Shown here piece after piece: positions 43,606 through 52,720 of a DNA stretch of 64,000 nucleotides. Under the pieces are notes generated by a model that was not told the origin of the DNA, did not search any database, and saw only the letters and a program-made list of their open reading frames with translations. This DNA is from Bacteroides mediterraneensis. Lineage in GTDB: Bacteria; Bacteroidota; Bacteroidia; Bacteroidales; Bacteroidaceae. Position 1 is the first letter of the stretch. Every line of letters starts with the position of its first letter. The position numbers and the translations under genes were made by a program. Location of the stretch: contig NZ_LT635783.1 of the NCBI RefSeq assembly GCF_900128455.1, forward strand, positions 2,644,820-2,708,819, written 5' to 3'.

Positions 43606-44775
43606 TCAGTCGCCTCTGTAATAGTAGAGCAATGAATGGCGGGCTATGAAGTCAGCATTCAACTTCACCAGCATCTTCTCTCCCACCTCAGGCAATTCGG
43701 CATCCGGCAACAGGTTCTCACAGATACAGTACGTCAGCAAATCGGGCGGACATAGCATTTCTTCGGTCAGCATACGGAAAGCATTGTGCGAAGCCTCTTC
43801 CTGATTGTAAAACGGATTCTCCGCATCGGCAATATACTCACACACATCCTTTGCCAGCAAAAGCCCTTTCTGCTCATCTACCATCAACACAAAATTACGG
43901 TTGGCCTTCATCTGTGGCAAAGTGTGATTCTCATCGTCCGGCCATTGGAGTATTTCTACCAGAAAACGCTTCAATGAATCATATCCATTCAGATAGATAA
44001 TCCGTCTACCACCTGTCCACAACGTAAACAGGCGGTAGATTTCCGCATTCTTTTCCAATACCGCATCCGGTACAACCGGCTCTTCCGGATACAGCCCCGG
44101 TATGGATGCCCATATTTTCGAATTCTTGCCGGCCAGCAGGTCAATCCATTCATGCAAGAACAACGCCAAAGGCCCCACCGGCACAATAAAGCGGTCGGTC
44201 GGTGTCACCCGGTCGATATACGGCCACATGGAAGGTTCCGTGAGATACGTATGCCCGAACAGCCAGGTCAGTTTCCGGTCGGCTTCTTTATCATCCGTAT
44301 ACCCCGCAAAATACGCTTGCAGCCACTCGTTCTCAGGAGCCTGCTCATAAGCCTCCTCCATCAGCGGCAGAAAAGCCTTTGCCTGCCGCAAAATACGTCC
44401 ATCCAGCGGATTCACATACGGATGTTTGAACAAAGCCTTCTGCCACGTGTTCCAAATCAGGAAACAGAGGTCTTCTTCATTGACCTCCCCCTTCACATAA
44501 TTCTTCCCGATGGGATAAAAAGGAAGACATCGTCCATACAAACGGGTGTGAGCCGTCAGGAAAGCCTGCCACAGGCCCAATCCCGACACAATATCTTCCA
44601 AATACGCAGCCGCATACAGACATATTTTCTTCCGGTACGACTCCGGCACCTCCTCCAAATCACACACCGTATAAAGCCGGTTGGCCAGTTCCACATAGAA
44701 CCCGTCCGAAGGACACACAGTCGTATAAGGATGGATAGCCAGCCAGTCGTTCAGATAAATCACATTCTTTTTCAT
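43606..44775 (-). CDS. Uncharacterised Bacteroidales protein (possibly DUF3843 family)
   Basis: A 389-residue cytoplasmic protein without signal peptide or membrane segments. It begins KNVIYLNDWLAIHPYTTVCPSDGFYVELANRLY and is mostly helical and acidic, rich in Trp and Tyr (FLIWNTWQKALFKHPYVNPLDGRIL; GKNSKIWASIPGLYPEEP). I recall a DUF of this type in Bacteroides, but the assignment is uncertain and no function follows from the motifs. It starts 21 bp after the MFS gene stop, so the two are probably co-transcribed. Confidence 0.6.
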   Translation of the reverse strand: MKKNVIYLNDWLAIHPYTTVCPSDGFYVELANRLYTVCDLEEVPESYRKKICLYAAAYLEDIVSGLGLWQAFLTAHTRLYGRCLPFYPIGKNYVKGEVNEEDLCFLIWNTWQKALFKHPYVNPLDGRILRQAKAFLPLMEEAYEQAPENEWLQAYFAGYTDDKEADRKLTWLFGHTYLTEPSMWPYIDRVTPTDRFIVPVGPLALFLHEWIDLLAGKNSKIWASIPGLYPEEPVVPDAVLEKNAEIYRLFTLWTGGRRIIYLNGYDSLKRFLVEILQWPDDENHTLPQMKANRNFVLMVDEQKGLLLAKDVCEYIADAENPFYNQEEASHNAFRMLTEEMLCPPDLLTYCICENLLPDAELPEVGEKMLVKLNADFIARHSLLYYYRGD

Positions 44776-44796
44776 CTTACATTTCTCCTATTAAAG

Positions 44797-45984
44797 TCAA
44801 TTCCGGGAAAAGAGCGTAATCAGCAGAGACACTGCCGCCAGCCCGATTCCAGCCCCTGTCACTCCCGCCCAGCCAAATGCATGCCAGCATGTCCCGGCCA
44901 GAAAAGTCCCCAGTGAGCCACCCACGAAATATGTTGTCATAAAAATCGTATTCACCCGATTGGTCGCTTTCGGTGCCAACGACAGGGCACACGTCTGATT
45001 GCTTATCTGAATGCATTGCATACCAATATCTATCACCACAATGCCCACGATAAAGCCCAGATAGAAATTTTGGAAGACATACATCACCGCCCAGGCCAGC
45101 ATCATCAGCACACAACCCAGATAAGTGAAGAAACGTACCCCCAGCTTATGCACCAGACTGCCCACAAAAGAAGCCGTCAGCGCTCCCGCAATGCCACACA
45201 GTCCCAGCATTCCAATCACATTGTTTCCGGCATGAAAGGGTTCCCCACTCAACTTGAAGGCAAGGCATGCCCACAAAGCCAGAAAACTTCCGAAGCAGAA
45301 GCCGGCCCGCGCAGACACCATCCGGATGGTCGGATGGTCACGGTAGAGTGTAAACAACGACTTCATCAGGCCGCCATAAGTACCTTTGAAATTCGACGGC
45401 ATGTCGGGCAATACCCGGAGCACAAGAAAAATGCACAGCAACATAAGAAGGGCCGCAATATAATACATGGTACGCCATCCCCAGTATTCGCCTACAAATC
45501 CGCTGACCACCCGTGAGCCGAGAATCCCTGTCAGCAGACCGCTGACCATCATACCCACGTTGCGAGCCTTATTTTCCGGGAGTGAAAACTGTGCCGCTAT
45601 CGGAATAAAGATTTGCGGCATCACCGAACAGATACCCGTCACCAGCGAAGCGGCCAGAATATAAGCCACGTTCGTGGAAGAAGCGATGCTGCACGTGGCC
45701 GCCACCAGCAACAGAAAGTTCACCACAATAATATGTTTTCGTTTATACAAATCGCCCAGCGGAATAATGAACAACAGTCCCAAGGCATAACCAATCTGGG
45801 TAGTCATCGGTATCAGGTTCGCCGTAAATTCCGAAATCGCCAGATCCTCACTGATACGGTTCAACAACGGCTGGTTATAATACAAATTAGCCACCGACAA
45901 TCCGGATATAATAGCCAACATCCACAACAAGCCTGCCGGTATCCCTTTATTTTCCTCCAATTTTTGCCTCATGTTCCTATTCAT
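44797..45984 (-). CDS. MFS transporter
   Basis: A 395-residue inner-membrane protein from the preferred start at 45984 (MNRNMRQKL); the longer ORF adds a cysteine-rich tail unlikely in this family. Twelve hydrophobic segments are visible. The loop-2/3 motif A appears as IPLGDLYKRKHIIVVN near residue 75. Repeated MFS-type helices follow (LLMLLCIFLVLRVLPDMP, then the second half from TLYRDHPTIRMVSARAGFCFGSFLALWACLAF). Substrate unknown; drug or metabolite export is likely. Confidence 0.85.
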   Translation of the reverse strand: MNRNMRQKLEENKGIPAGLLWMLAIISGLSVANLYYNQPLLNRISEDLAISEFTANLIPMTTQIGYALGLLFIIPLGDLYKRKHIIVVNFLLLVAATCSIASSTNVAYILAASLVTGICSVMPQIFIPIAAQFSLPENKARNVGMMVSGLLTGILGSRVVSGFVGEYWGWRTMYYIAALLMLLCIFLVLRVLPDMPSNFKGTYGGLMKSLFTLYRDHPTIRMVSARAGFCFGSFLALWACLAFKLSGEPFHAGNNVIGMLGLCGIAGALTASFVGSLVHKLGVRFFTYLGCVLMMLAWAVMYVFQNFYLGFIVGIVVIDIGMQCIQISNQTCALSLAPKATNRVNTIFMTTYFVGGSLGTFLAGTCWHAFGWAGVTGAGIGLAAVSLLITLFSRN

Positions 45985-46283
45985 ACCTTTTTCTTTCGCT
46001 CGCAAAAATACGCAAAAAAACAAAAGTCAGAAAAACTGGCTTATAAATTCAAACGAAAAGTAAATGCGGAATCTATACAGTAACACGATATATAGGACTC
46101 CGATTAATTAAATAAATTACAAAACAATTACAAGCCCATCTCCCAACGTAATTCTCACACAATCAACAATAGAAAAAGAAGAGTTCATCGCAAGCACCCT
46201 CTTTTCGAAAACAAAAAAGTTAATTATGTATTGACCGATTTGTTAAAACGCAAACATAGACTCTACGGGTTGAAAAGATTTTT
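45985..46283. other. Gene-free AT-rich divergent spacer
   Basis: Between the MFS gene and the TonB receptor gene. A TATTTTTG box (minus strand, 46010-46003) lies just upstream of the MFS start. Otherwise I see no gene, repeat or convincing structure. Confidence 0.4.
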
Positions 46284-46291
46284 TAACTTTG
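46284..46291 (+). promoter_or_regulatory. -7 element of the Oar-like receptor gene
   Basis: TAACTTTG matches TAnnTTTG. A start near 46298 would give a ~100-nt leader. No TTTG at the usual distance was found. Confidence 0.4.
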
Positions 46292-46396
46292 CAATCGAAA
46301 AGTTCTGACAATCAGACTTTATTTAAGCAGAAACAACAAGTATTAAACTGACAAACACTAAAGATAGATTTACATTTTTTATTTAATTAAATTTTT

Positions 46397-49300
46397 ATGG
46401 TACATCATTCCAAATTCCTGTTTTCAGCATTGGTCGTTTCAGCCGTAGCGGCAGGCGCAAATGCTCAGGTAACCACTTCTGCTATCAGCGGAAAAGTTCT
46501 CGATGAAACCAAAGCACCGGTCATTGGCGCTACAGTGGTAGCCATTCACGAACCTTCGGGTACGCTTTACGGTGCAGTCACGAACGTAGACGGACGTTAC
46601 ACCATCCAAGGTATGCGTACCGGTGGTCCCTACAAAATTGAAATCTCCTACGTAGGCTACAACAAAACAACCTACACAGGTATTTCCCTCGAACTGGGTA
46701 ACACTCTCAGCCTGAATGCTGAAATGAAGCCAAGTTCAGAACTGCTGGACGAAGTAGTAGTGGTAGCCGATGCCAAGGCAAATGCCGGAGCAGCCCATAA
46801 CTTCTCGACACAGAAAATCGAAAACACTCCGACAGTCGACCGTAACGTGTACGACATCGTGAAGAACATGCCGATGGCCATGACTTCCAAGAACGGAGGT
46901 ATCACATTCGCTGGTTCAAACAACCGCTACAACAGTTTCCAGATTGACGGTACGGTAAGTAACGACGTGTTCGGTCTGTCTGCATCCGGAACCAACGGCG
47001 GTCAGACGGGGGCCAACCCGATTTCAATGGATGCCATCCAGGAAATCCAGGTGGTTGTAGCTCCCTTCGACGTACGCCAGAGCGGATTTACCGGAGGTGG
47101 TATCAACGCCATCACCAAGCAGGGTACCAACACCACACACGGTTCAGCCTACACTTACTTCAACAACCAGAACATGTATGGCAAGTACAGTGCCGTACGT
47201 GATTATGAAAAATCTCCGCTCACCCAGCAATACACCCGTACCTTCGGTGGAACATTGGGCGGCGCCATCGTGAAAGACAAACTGTTCTATTTCGTCAGTG
47301 CAGAAGCCAAGAAGGAATCGTATCCGTCAAGCATTTATCCGGGATACACCACTTCTTATCTGACATCTGAGCAGGCCAAACAGATTGCAGACGCGTATTA
47401 CGACATGACAGGTTTCAGCGATGGATATGGACAGCGCAACATCGACAACAAATCTTTCGGTTTGCTGGCACGTATCGACTGGAACATCAACCAGAACCAC
47501 AAGCTGGCTCTGCGTTACCAGCACAACAATTCATACGATGACAACTATGGCGTAGGCTCTACCAGCTACATGTTCGAAAACAGTGGTTACCGCATGAACA
47601 ACAAGACCAACTCTATCGTGGCCGAATTGAACTCTCATCTGGGACAGAACCTGTACAACGAACTCCGTGCTTCTGCCAGCTTCATCCGTGACCACCGTGA
47701 CGTGGCCTATCAAGGACCTACCGTCCAAATCAGCAACATTCCGGCACCGGATGGCACCAACATCACGGCCAACATCGGTACGGAATATTCTTCCGGAGCC
47801 AACTACTTGGATCAGGACATCTATACCTTCGAAGACAACCTTTCCTGGTATCTGGGTAACCACACGCTGACCTTCGGTACACACAATGAAATCTACCGGA
47901 TGAAAAACCTGTTCATCCAGGCTTCCAACGGTTCATGGTATTACAACTCACTGGAAGACTTCATTGCCGACAGACCGTACAAATATTCGTACAAATATAC
48001 CGACCCGGCACTGACTGGCGGTGATACCAAATGGGCTCCGGCCATGAAATCCGGACAGTTCGGATTCTATGCACAGGACAAATGGGATATCAGCACAAAC
48101 TTCAACCTGACTTACGGTCTGCGTATCGATATTCCGGTCATCTTCAACAACCCGACTACAAACGAAACCTTTAACGAGTTTGCCGAAGCACAACACTTGA
48201 ACGCCCGTGTGGGAGAGAACCCAAGTGCAAAGGTATTGTTCTCACCGCGTGTAGGTTTCCGCTGGTACACCGACGATTCACACAACACCCTGATTCGTGG
48301 CGGTGTCGGAATCTTTACCGGACGTGTGCCGTTCGTATGGCTGTCGAATGCCTTCAACAACACCGGTATGGAAAGTAAAGGAACAACCATCACACCGGAA
48401 GATAAAGATGGAAACTACACTTACGACGCACCGAAACTGGGACAATATGCAGACGACCCGCTGGGTGCAGCCAACTCACAAAGCGGAGCTGCCGCAAAAC
48501 CTGATATCGTAACCGTAGACAAAAACTTCAAATACCCGCAAGTGTTCCGTGTGAACCTGGCATGGGAACAGAAACTGCCAGGCGACGTGAAGATGACTTT
48601 GGAAGGTATCTACTCAAAGACCATGAACAACGTCTTCTTTGAAAATCTGGCATTGACCCAGAGTGGGAACAAGGTATATGCCGTAGCCGGCAATGAAGCT
48701 TCTGCTGCTCCTTACTACCAGTTCAACTCAGGAAACTACTACAGCATCATCAACCTGAAGAACACCAACAAGGGATATACTTACGCATTGTCTGCCTTGC
48801 TGGAGAAACACTTCAACTTCGGTCTGGACTTGTCTGCATCTTATACTTTCGGACATGCCAAATCTGTAAACGACGGTACAAGCTCTGTAGCCTACTCTAA
48901 CTGGAAATACAATTATTCAGTAGACACCAACTCTGGAAACGAACTTGGTTTCTCTAAATTTGATATTCCTCACCGTGTAATGGTTCAGGCTTCTTACAAC
49001 AGCCCGAAATACTGGAACGGATGGACCAGCACTACTATCTCTGTCATCTACAACGGATTCTCCGGCAGCCGCTACAGCCTGACCATGAACGAAAAGTCTG
49101 ATTACAACGGTGACAAATGGTCTGGTAACTCACTGCTCTACATCCCGACCGATGCCGAATTGAGCAAAATGAACTTCGTAGACATTACCGACAAAAATGG
49201 AAATGTAACCATGAGTGCAGAACAGAGCCGTCAGGCCTTTAAACAGTGGATTGAAAACGACAGCTATGCCAAGAACCACAGAGGCCAGTATGCAGAACGC

Positions 49301-49606
49301 AACTCTAACCTGAGCGACTGGGAACATGAAATCGACTTGCACCTGGCTCAGACCATTTACAATGTGCAGGGTGTCGGCAAACTGGAATTCACTTTCGATA
49401 TCATCAACTTTGCCAACATGCTGAACAAGAAATGGGGAGCAAGCTACAGCTCAGCCTACAACTTGTCACCGTTGACAATGAACGGCCTTTCTACTGATGC
49501 AGACGGCAACAAGATTGCCTCTTTCTCTTACAATAAGGCCGAAATCCAGAAGAGTGACATCAGCTCACGCTGGCACTGCCAGGTGGGTGTAAGACTGACT
49601 TTCTAA
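46397..49606 (+). CDS. Oar-like TonB-dependent outer-membrane receptor
   Basis: A 1069-residue outer-membrane protein. After the signal peptide (VHHSKFLFSALVVSAVAAGANAQ) there is a carboxypeptidase-regulatory-like domain (ISGKVLDETKAPVIGATVVAIHEPSGTLYGAVTNVDGRYTIQGMRTGGPYKIEISYVGY, residues ~30-90), a plug with LDEVVVVADAK and NPISMDAIQEIQVVVAPFDVRQSGFTGGGINAITKQGTN (typical Oar), and a long beta-barrel ending in VGVRLTF. Oar proteins lack a partner SusD and their ligands are largely unknown. Gene is monocistronic, closed by its own terminator. Confidence 0.9.
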   Translation: MVHHSKFLFSALVVSAVAAGANAQVTTSAISGKVLDETKAPVIGATVVAIHEPSGTLYGAVTNVDGRYTIQGMRTGGPYKIEISYVGYNKTTYTGISLELGNTLSLNAEMKPSSELLDEVVVVADAKANAGAAHNFSTQKIENTPTVDRNVYDIVKNMPMAMTSKNGGITFAGSNNRYNSFQIDGTVSNDVFGLSASGTNGGQTGANPISMDAIQEIQVVVAPFDVRQSGFTGGGINAITKQGTNTTHGSAYTYFNNQNMYGKYSAVRDYEKSPLTQQYTRTFGGTLGGAIVKDKLFYFVSAEAKKESYPSSIYPGYTTSYLTSEQAKQIADAYYDMTGFSDGYGQRNIDNKSFGLLARIDWNINQNHKLALRYQHNNSYDDNYGVGSTSYMFENSGYRMNNKTNSIVAELNSHLGQNLYNELRASASFIRDHRDVAYQGPTVQISNIPAPDGTNITANIGTEYSSGANYLDQDIYTFEDNLSWYLGNHTLTFGTHNEIYRMKNLFIQASNGSWYYNSLEDFIADRPYKYSYKYTDPALTGGDTKWAPAMKSGQFGFYAQDKWDISTNFNLTYGLRIDIPVIFNNPTTNETFNEFAEAQHLNARVGENPSAKVLFSPRVGFRWYTDDSHNTLIRGGVGIFTGRVPFVWLSNAFNNTGMESKGTTITPEDKDGNYTYDAPKLGQYADDPLGAANSQSGAAAKPDIVTVDKNFKYPQVFRVNLAWEQKLPGDVKMTLEGIYSKTMNNVFFENLALTQSGNKVYAVAGNEASAAPYYQFNSGNYYSIINLKNTNKGYTYALSALLEKHFNFGLDLSASYTFGHAKSVNDGTSSVAYSNWKYNYSVDTNSGNELGFSKFDIPHRVMVQASYNSPKYWNGWTSTTISVIYNGFSGSRYSLTMNEKSDYNGDKWSGNSLLYIPTDAELSKMNFVDITDKNGNVTMSAEQSRQAFKQWIENDSYAKNHRGQYAERNSNLSDWEHEIDLHLAQTIYNVQGVGKLEFTFDIINFANMLNKKWGASYSSAYNLSPLTMNGLSTDADGNKIASFSYNKAEIQKSDISSRWHCQVGVRLTF

Positions 49607-49628
49607 TGAAAGACTGACCCTTCTCATA

Positions 49629-49667
49629 AAAGGTGTATTGCCCACAAGGAAAAGGCAATACACCTTT
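49629..49667 (+). terminator. Terminator after the Oar-like receptor gene
   Basis: AAAGGTGTATTGCC pairs perfectly with GGCAATACACCTTT around an 11-nt loop, followed by CTTTTTTC. Confidence 0.9.
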
Positions 49668-49698
49668 CTTTTTTCATTCTCAAACAAAAAACAGATTC

Positions 49699-50886
49699 AT
49701 GAAAAAATTCATCTCCCTGTGCATCGCTTGGTGTTTCTGCCTCACTCTTTGGGCCGGCAAACACTATACCGTGATTGTTTCCCTCGACGGCTTCCGCTGG
49801 GATTATCCTAAAATGTACGACACCCCGTTCTTCGACCAGATGGCCCGTGAAGGGGTGAAGGCCACCATGATTCCTTCTTTCCCGTCGAAAACCTTCCCCA
49901 ACCATTACACCATGGCCACGGGACTGGTGCCCGACCACCACGGCATCGTGGCCAATACGTTCTGGGACCCGGAACGCAAGGAACTTTACAAAATGACCAA
50001 GCCGGAAACCCGCAACAACCCTGCCTACTACGGCGGCGAACCTATCTGGATTACGGCACAGAAGCAAGGCATCAAGACGGGCAATATCTACTGGGTAGGC
50101 TCCGACATCGCCGTCAAGGGGCAGCACCCCACCTACTACCGTGTGTACGACCAGAAACCGCGGCTCACACAGACTGAACGTGTGGCCGAGGCATTGAGGT
50201 TACTGAAATTGCCGGAAGAAGAACGGCCTCAACTGATTATGATGTACTTTGAAGATTCCGACACGTATGGCCACAGCTACAGCCCGCACAGTAAGGAAAC
50301 ACGCCGCTGCATTGAAGAGCTGGACGGACTCATGAGATACTTGTGGGAGGGATTGCAGAGCCTGCCTTTCGGAAAGGACATCAACCTGATTGTGACAGCC
50401 GACCACGGCATGGCCACGGTAAGTGCCGACCGCTTTGTGCCCATCAAGCACCTGCTGAACGAGAAATGGTACATGCTGATTGACGGTAACCTGCCGGCAC
50501 AGATTTATACGAAACCGGAATACCGCGACTCGGTGTATCAGGCCTTGCAGGGACTGGACCACGTGCGGGTATGGAAGAAAGAAGAGATTCCGGCTTACCT
50601 GCACTACGGCAGCAATCCACGGGTGGGCGACGTCCTCGTGCTGCCCGACTTGGGCTGGCTGGTGGAAGAAGGTACCCGGACGCTCCCGGGAGCCCATGGT
50701 TTCGACCCGACCTACGATGACATGCAGGTGATGTTCCGGGCTTGCGGACCCGACTTCAAGAAAGGCTATGAAGCCCCGAAGTTCCGCAACGTATCGCTTT
50801 ATTCCCTGCTGGCCCGCCTGCTGCACGTCACTCCCGAAAAAACGGACGGCAGTCTGGAAGAAGTGGAAAACATGCTGGTTCAGTGA
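49699..50886 (+). CDS. Exported nucleotide pyrophosphatase/phosphodiesterase (alkaline-phosphatase superfamily)
   Basis: A 395-residue secreted enzyme from the start at 49699 (signal peptide KKFISLCIAWCFCLTLWAG). VIVSLDGFRWDYPKMYDTPFF carries a metal-ligand Asp30; FPSKTFPNHYTMATGLVPDHHGI carries the nucleophile Thr65 of the NPP family; DSDTYGHSYSP and ITVTADHGMA-like segment (NLIVTADHGMATVS) complete the zinc sites. NPP enzymes hydrolyse nucleotides and phosphodiesters outside the cytoplasm. It converges on ettA. Confidence 0.88.
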   Translation: MKKFISLCIAWCFCLTLWAGKHYTVIVSLDGFRWDYPKMYDTPFFDQMAREGVKATMIPSFPSKTFPNHYTMATGLVPDHHGIVANTFWDPERKELYKMTKPETRNNPAYYGGEPIWITAQKQGIKTGNIYWVGSDIAVKGQHPTYYRVYDQKPRLTQTERVAEALRLLKLPEEERPQLIMMYFEDSDTYGHSYSPHSKETRRCIEELDGLMRYLWEGLQSLPFGKDINLIVTADHGMATVSADRFVPIKHLLNEKWYMLIDGNLPAQIYTKPEYRDSVYQALQGLDHVRVWKKEEIPAYLHYGSNPRVGDVLVLPDLGWLVEEGTRTLPGAHGFDPTYDDMQVMFRACGPDFKKGYEAPKFRNVSLYSLLARLLHVTPEKTDGSLEEVENMLVQ

Positions 50887-50904
50887 GGTTTACCCACCGC
50901 CCCA

Positions 50905-50986
50905 AAACGCACTTGCGTTTGAGCTTAAACGCAAGTGCATTTACACAAAAACGCTTCGACGTTTCATCCCGAACGTCGAAGCGTTT
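50905..50986. repeat. 22-bp modular palindrome array C (four units), bidirectional terminator
   Basis: Units start at 50905, 50927, 50949 and 50971, exactly 22 bp apart. Unit 1 (AAACGCACTTGCGTTT) equals unit 1 of array A; unit 2 is close to its reverse complement. Units 3 and 4 (AAACGCTTCGACGTTT and GAACGTCGAAGCGTTT) are nearly exact reverse complements and form a 15-16-bp stem with a 6-nt loop before TTTTTA, a terminator for the phosphodiesterase gene. Units 2-1 do the same on the minus strand for ettA. Confidence 0.92.
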
Positions 50987-51012
50987 TTATACATTATATA
51001 AACAGCTGAAAA

Positions 51013-52701
51013 TCAGTCTTCCATCAACTTGCGGTAGCGCACGCGTTTCGGCTCTACATTGCCCATGCGCTTCATCTTGTTTTCCTCGTATTCCGTATAG
51101 GAACCTTCGAAGTAGAACACCTGACTGTCTCCCTCGAATGCCAGGATGTGCGTACAGATACGGTCGAGGAACCAGCGGTCGTGGCTGATGACCACGGCAC
51201 AACCGGCGAAGTCTTCCAAACCTTCTTCCAGCGCCCGGAGCGTGTTCACGTCAATGTCGTTGGTCGGCTCGTCGAGCAACAGCACATTGCCTTCTTCCTT
51301 CAGGGCCATGGCCAAGTGCAAACGGTTACGTTCACCACCCGAAAGCATGCCGCAAAGCTTTTCCTGGTCGGAACCGGAGAAATTGAAGCGGCTCAGGTAA
51401 GCACGCGCGTTCACGTCGCGGTTGCCCATACGAATCAGGTCGTTGCCTCCGCTGATAACCTGATACACACTCTTGTTCGGGTCGATGTCCTTGTGCTGCT
51501 GGTCCACGTAGGCAATCTTGACGGTATCACCCACCTCAAACTCGCCCTTGTCCACCGTTTCCAGTCCCATAATCAGGCGGAACAGTGTGGTCTTTCCGGC
51601 ACCGTTCGGACCGATAACTCCCACAATGCCGTTAGGCGGCAACATGAAGTTCAGGTCGTCAAAGAGCAGCTTGTCGCCATACGCCTTGGCCACGTGCTTG
51701 GCCTCGATGACCTTGTTGCCCAGACGCGGACCGTTCGGAATGAAGATTTCCAGTTTCTCTTCCTTCTCCTTCACATCCTCGTTCAAGAGTTTGTCGTACG
51801 AATTCAGACGGGCCTTACCCTTGGCCTGACGGGCCTTGGGAGCCATGCGCACCCACTCCAGCTCGCGTTCCAGCGTCTTGCGACGCTTGCTGGCCGTCTT
51901 TTCCTCCATCTCCATGCGCTTGGTCTTCTGCTCCAACCAGCTGGAATAGTTTCCCTTCCAAGGAATACCTTCACCACGGTCGAGTTCCAGAATCCATCCG
52001 GCCACGTGGTCCAGGAAGTAACGGTCGTGTGTTACCGCAATCACCGTTCCCTCGTACTGCTGCAGGTGCTGTTCCAGCCAGTCGATGCTTTCCGCATCCA
52101 GGTGGTTGGTCGGCTCGTCGAGCAACAGGATGTCGGGCTTCTGCAACAGCAGACGGCACAAGGCCACCCGGCGGCGTTCACCTCCGGAGAGATTTTTCAC
52201 CAGCTGGTCTTCCGGCGGACAGCGCAGGGCATCCATCGCCCGCTCCAGCTTGCTGTCGAGGTTCCACGCATCAGTAGCATCAATGATATCCTGCAGTTCA
52301 GCCTGACGCGCAAAGAGGGCGTCCATTTTTTCCGGATCTTCGTAATACTCCGGCAAACCGAACTTCTGATTGATTTCTTCGTATTCGGCCAGCGTGTCTA
52401 CCACCTGCTGCACCCCTTCCATCACGACCTCCTTCACGGTCTTCGTGTCGTCGAGCTGGGGCTCCTGTGCCAGATAGCCGACACTGTATCCCGGCGAGAA
52501 CACCACCTCGCCCTGGTAATTCTTGTCGAGTCCGGCAATGATTTTCATCAACGTAGACTTACCGGAACCATTCAAACCGATGATTCCGATTTTCGCGCCA
52601 TAAAAAAAGGATAGGTAGATGTCTTTCAATACCTGCTTGTTGTTCTGGAATGACTTGCTCACTCCCACCATTGAAAAGATAATTTTCTTGTCGTCTGCCA
52701 T
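51013..52701 (-). CDS. ettA: Energy-dependent translational throttle protein EttA (ABC-F)
   Basis: A 562-residue soluble twin-ATPase of the ABC-F family that binds the ribosomal E site and gates the first elongation step according to ATP level. Walker A motifs are GLNGSGKSTLMK (residue ~43) and GPNGAGKTTLFR (~355); both halves have LSGGER signatures and LLLDEPTN Walker B motifs. The insert between the halves contains the arm/linker (ELEWVRMAPKARQAKGKARLNSYDKLL). Length and motifs match EttA of E. coli. It follows an MFS gene by 19 bp. Confidence 0.95.
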   Translation of the reverse strand: MADDKKIIFSMVGVSKSFQNNKQVLKDIYLSFFYGAKIGIIGLNGSGKSTLMKIIAGLDKNYQGEVVFSPGYSVGYLAQEPQLDDTKTVKEVVMEGVQQVVDTLAEYEEINQKFGLPEYYEDPEKMDALFARQAELQDIIDATDAWNLDSKLERAMDALRCPPEDQLVKNLSGGERRRVALCRLLLQKPDILLLDEPTNHLDAESIDWLEQHLQQYEGTVIAVTHDRYFLDHVAGWILELDRGEGIPWKGNYSSWLEQKTKRMEMEEKTASKRRKTLERELEWVRMAPKARQAKGKARLNSYDKLLNEDVKEKEEKLEIFIPNGPRLGNKVIEAKHVAKAYGDKLLFDDLNFMLPPNGIVGVIGPNGAGKTTLFRLIMGLETVDKGEFEVGDTVKIAYVDQQHKDIDPNKSVYQVISGGNDLIRMGNRDVNARAYLSRFNFSGSDQEKLCGMLSGGERNRLHLAMALKEEGNVLLLDEPTNDIDVNTLRALEEGLEDFAGCAVVISHDRWFLDRICTHILAFEGDSQVFYFEGSYTEYEENKMKRMGNVEPKRVRYRKLMED

Positions 52702-52720
52702 ATTCTTTATATTGGTTAAG

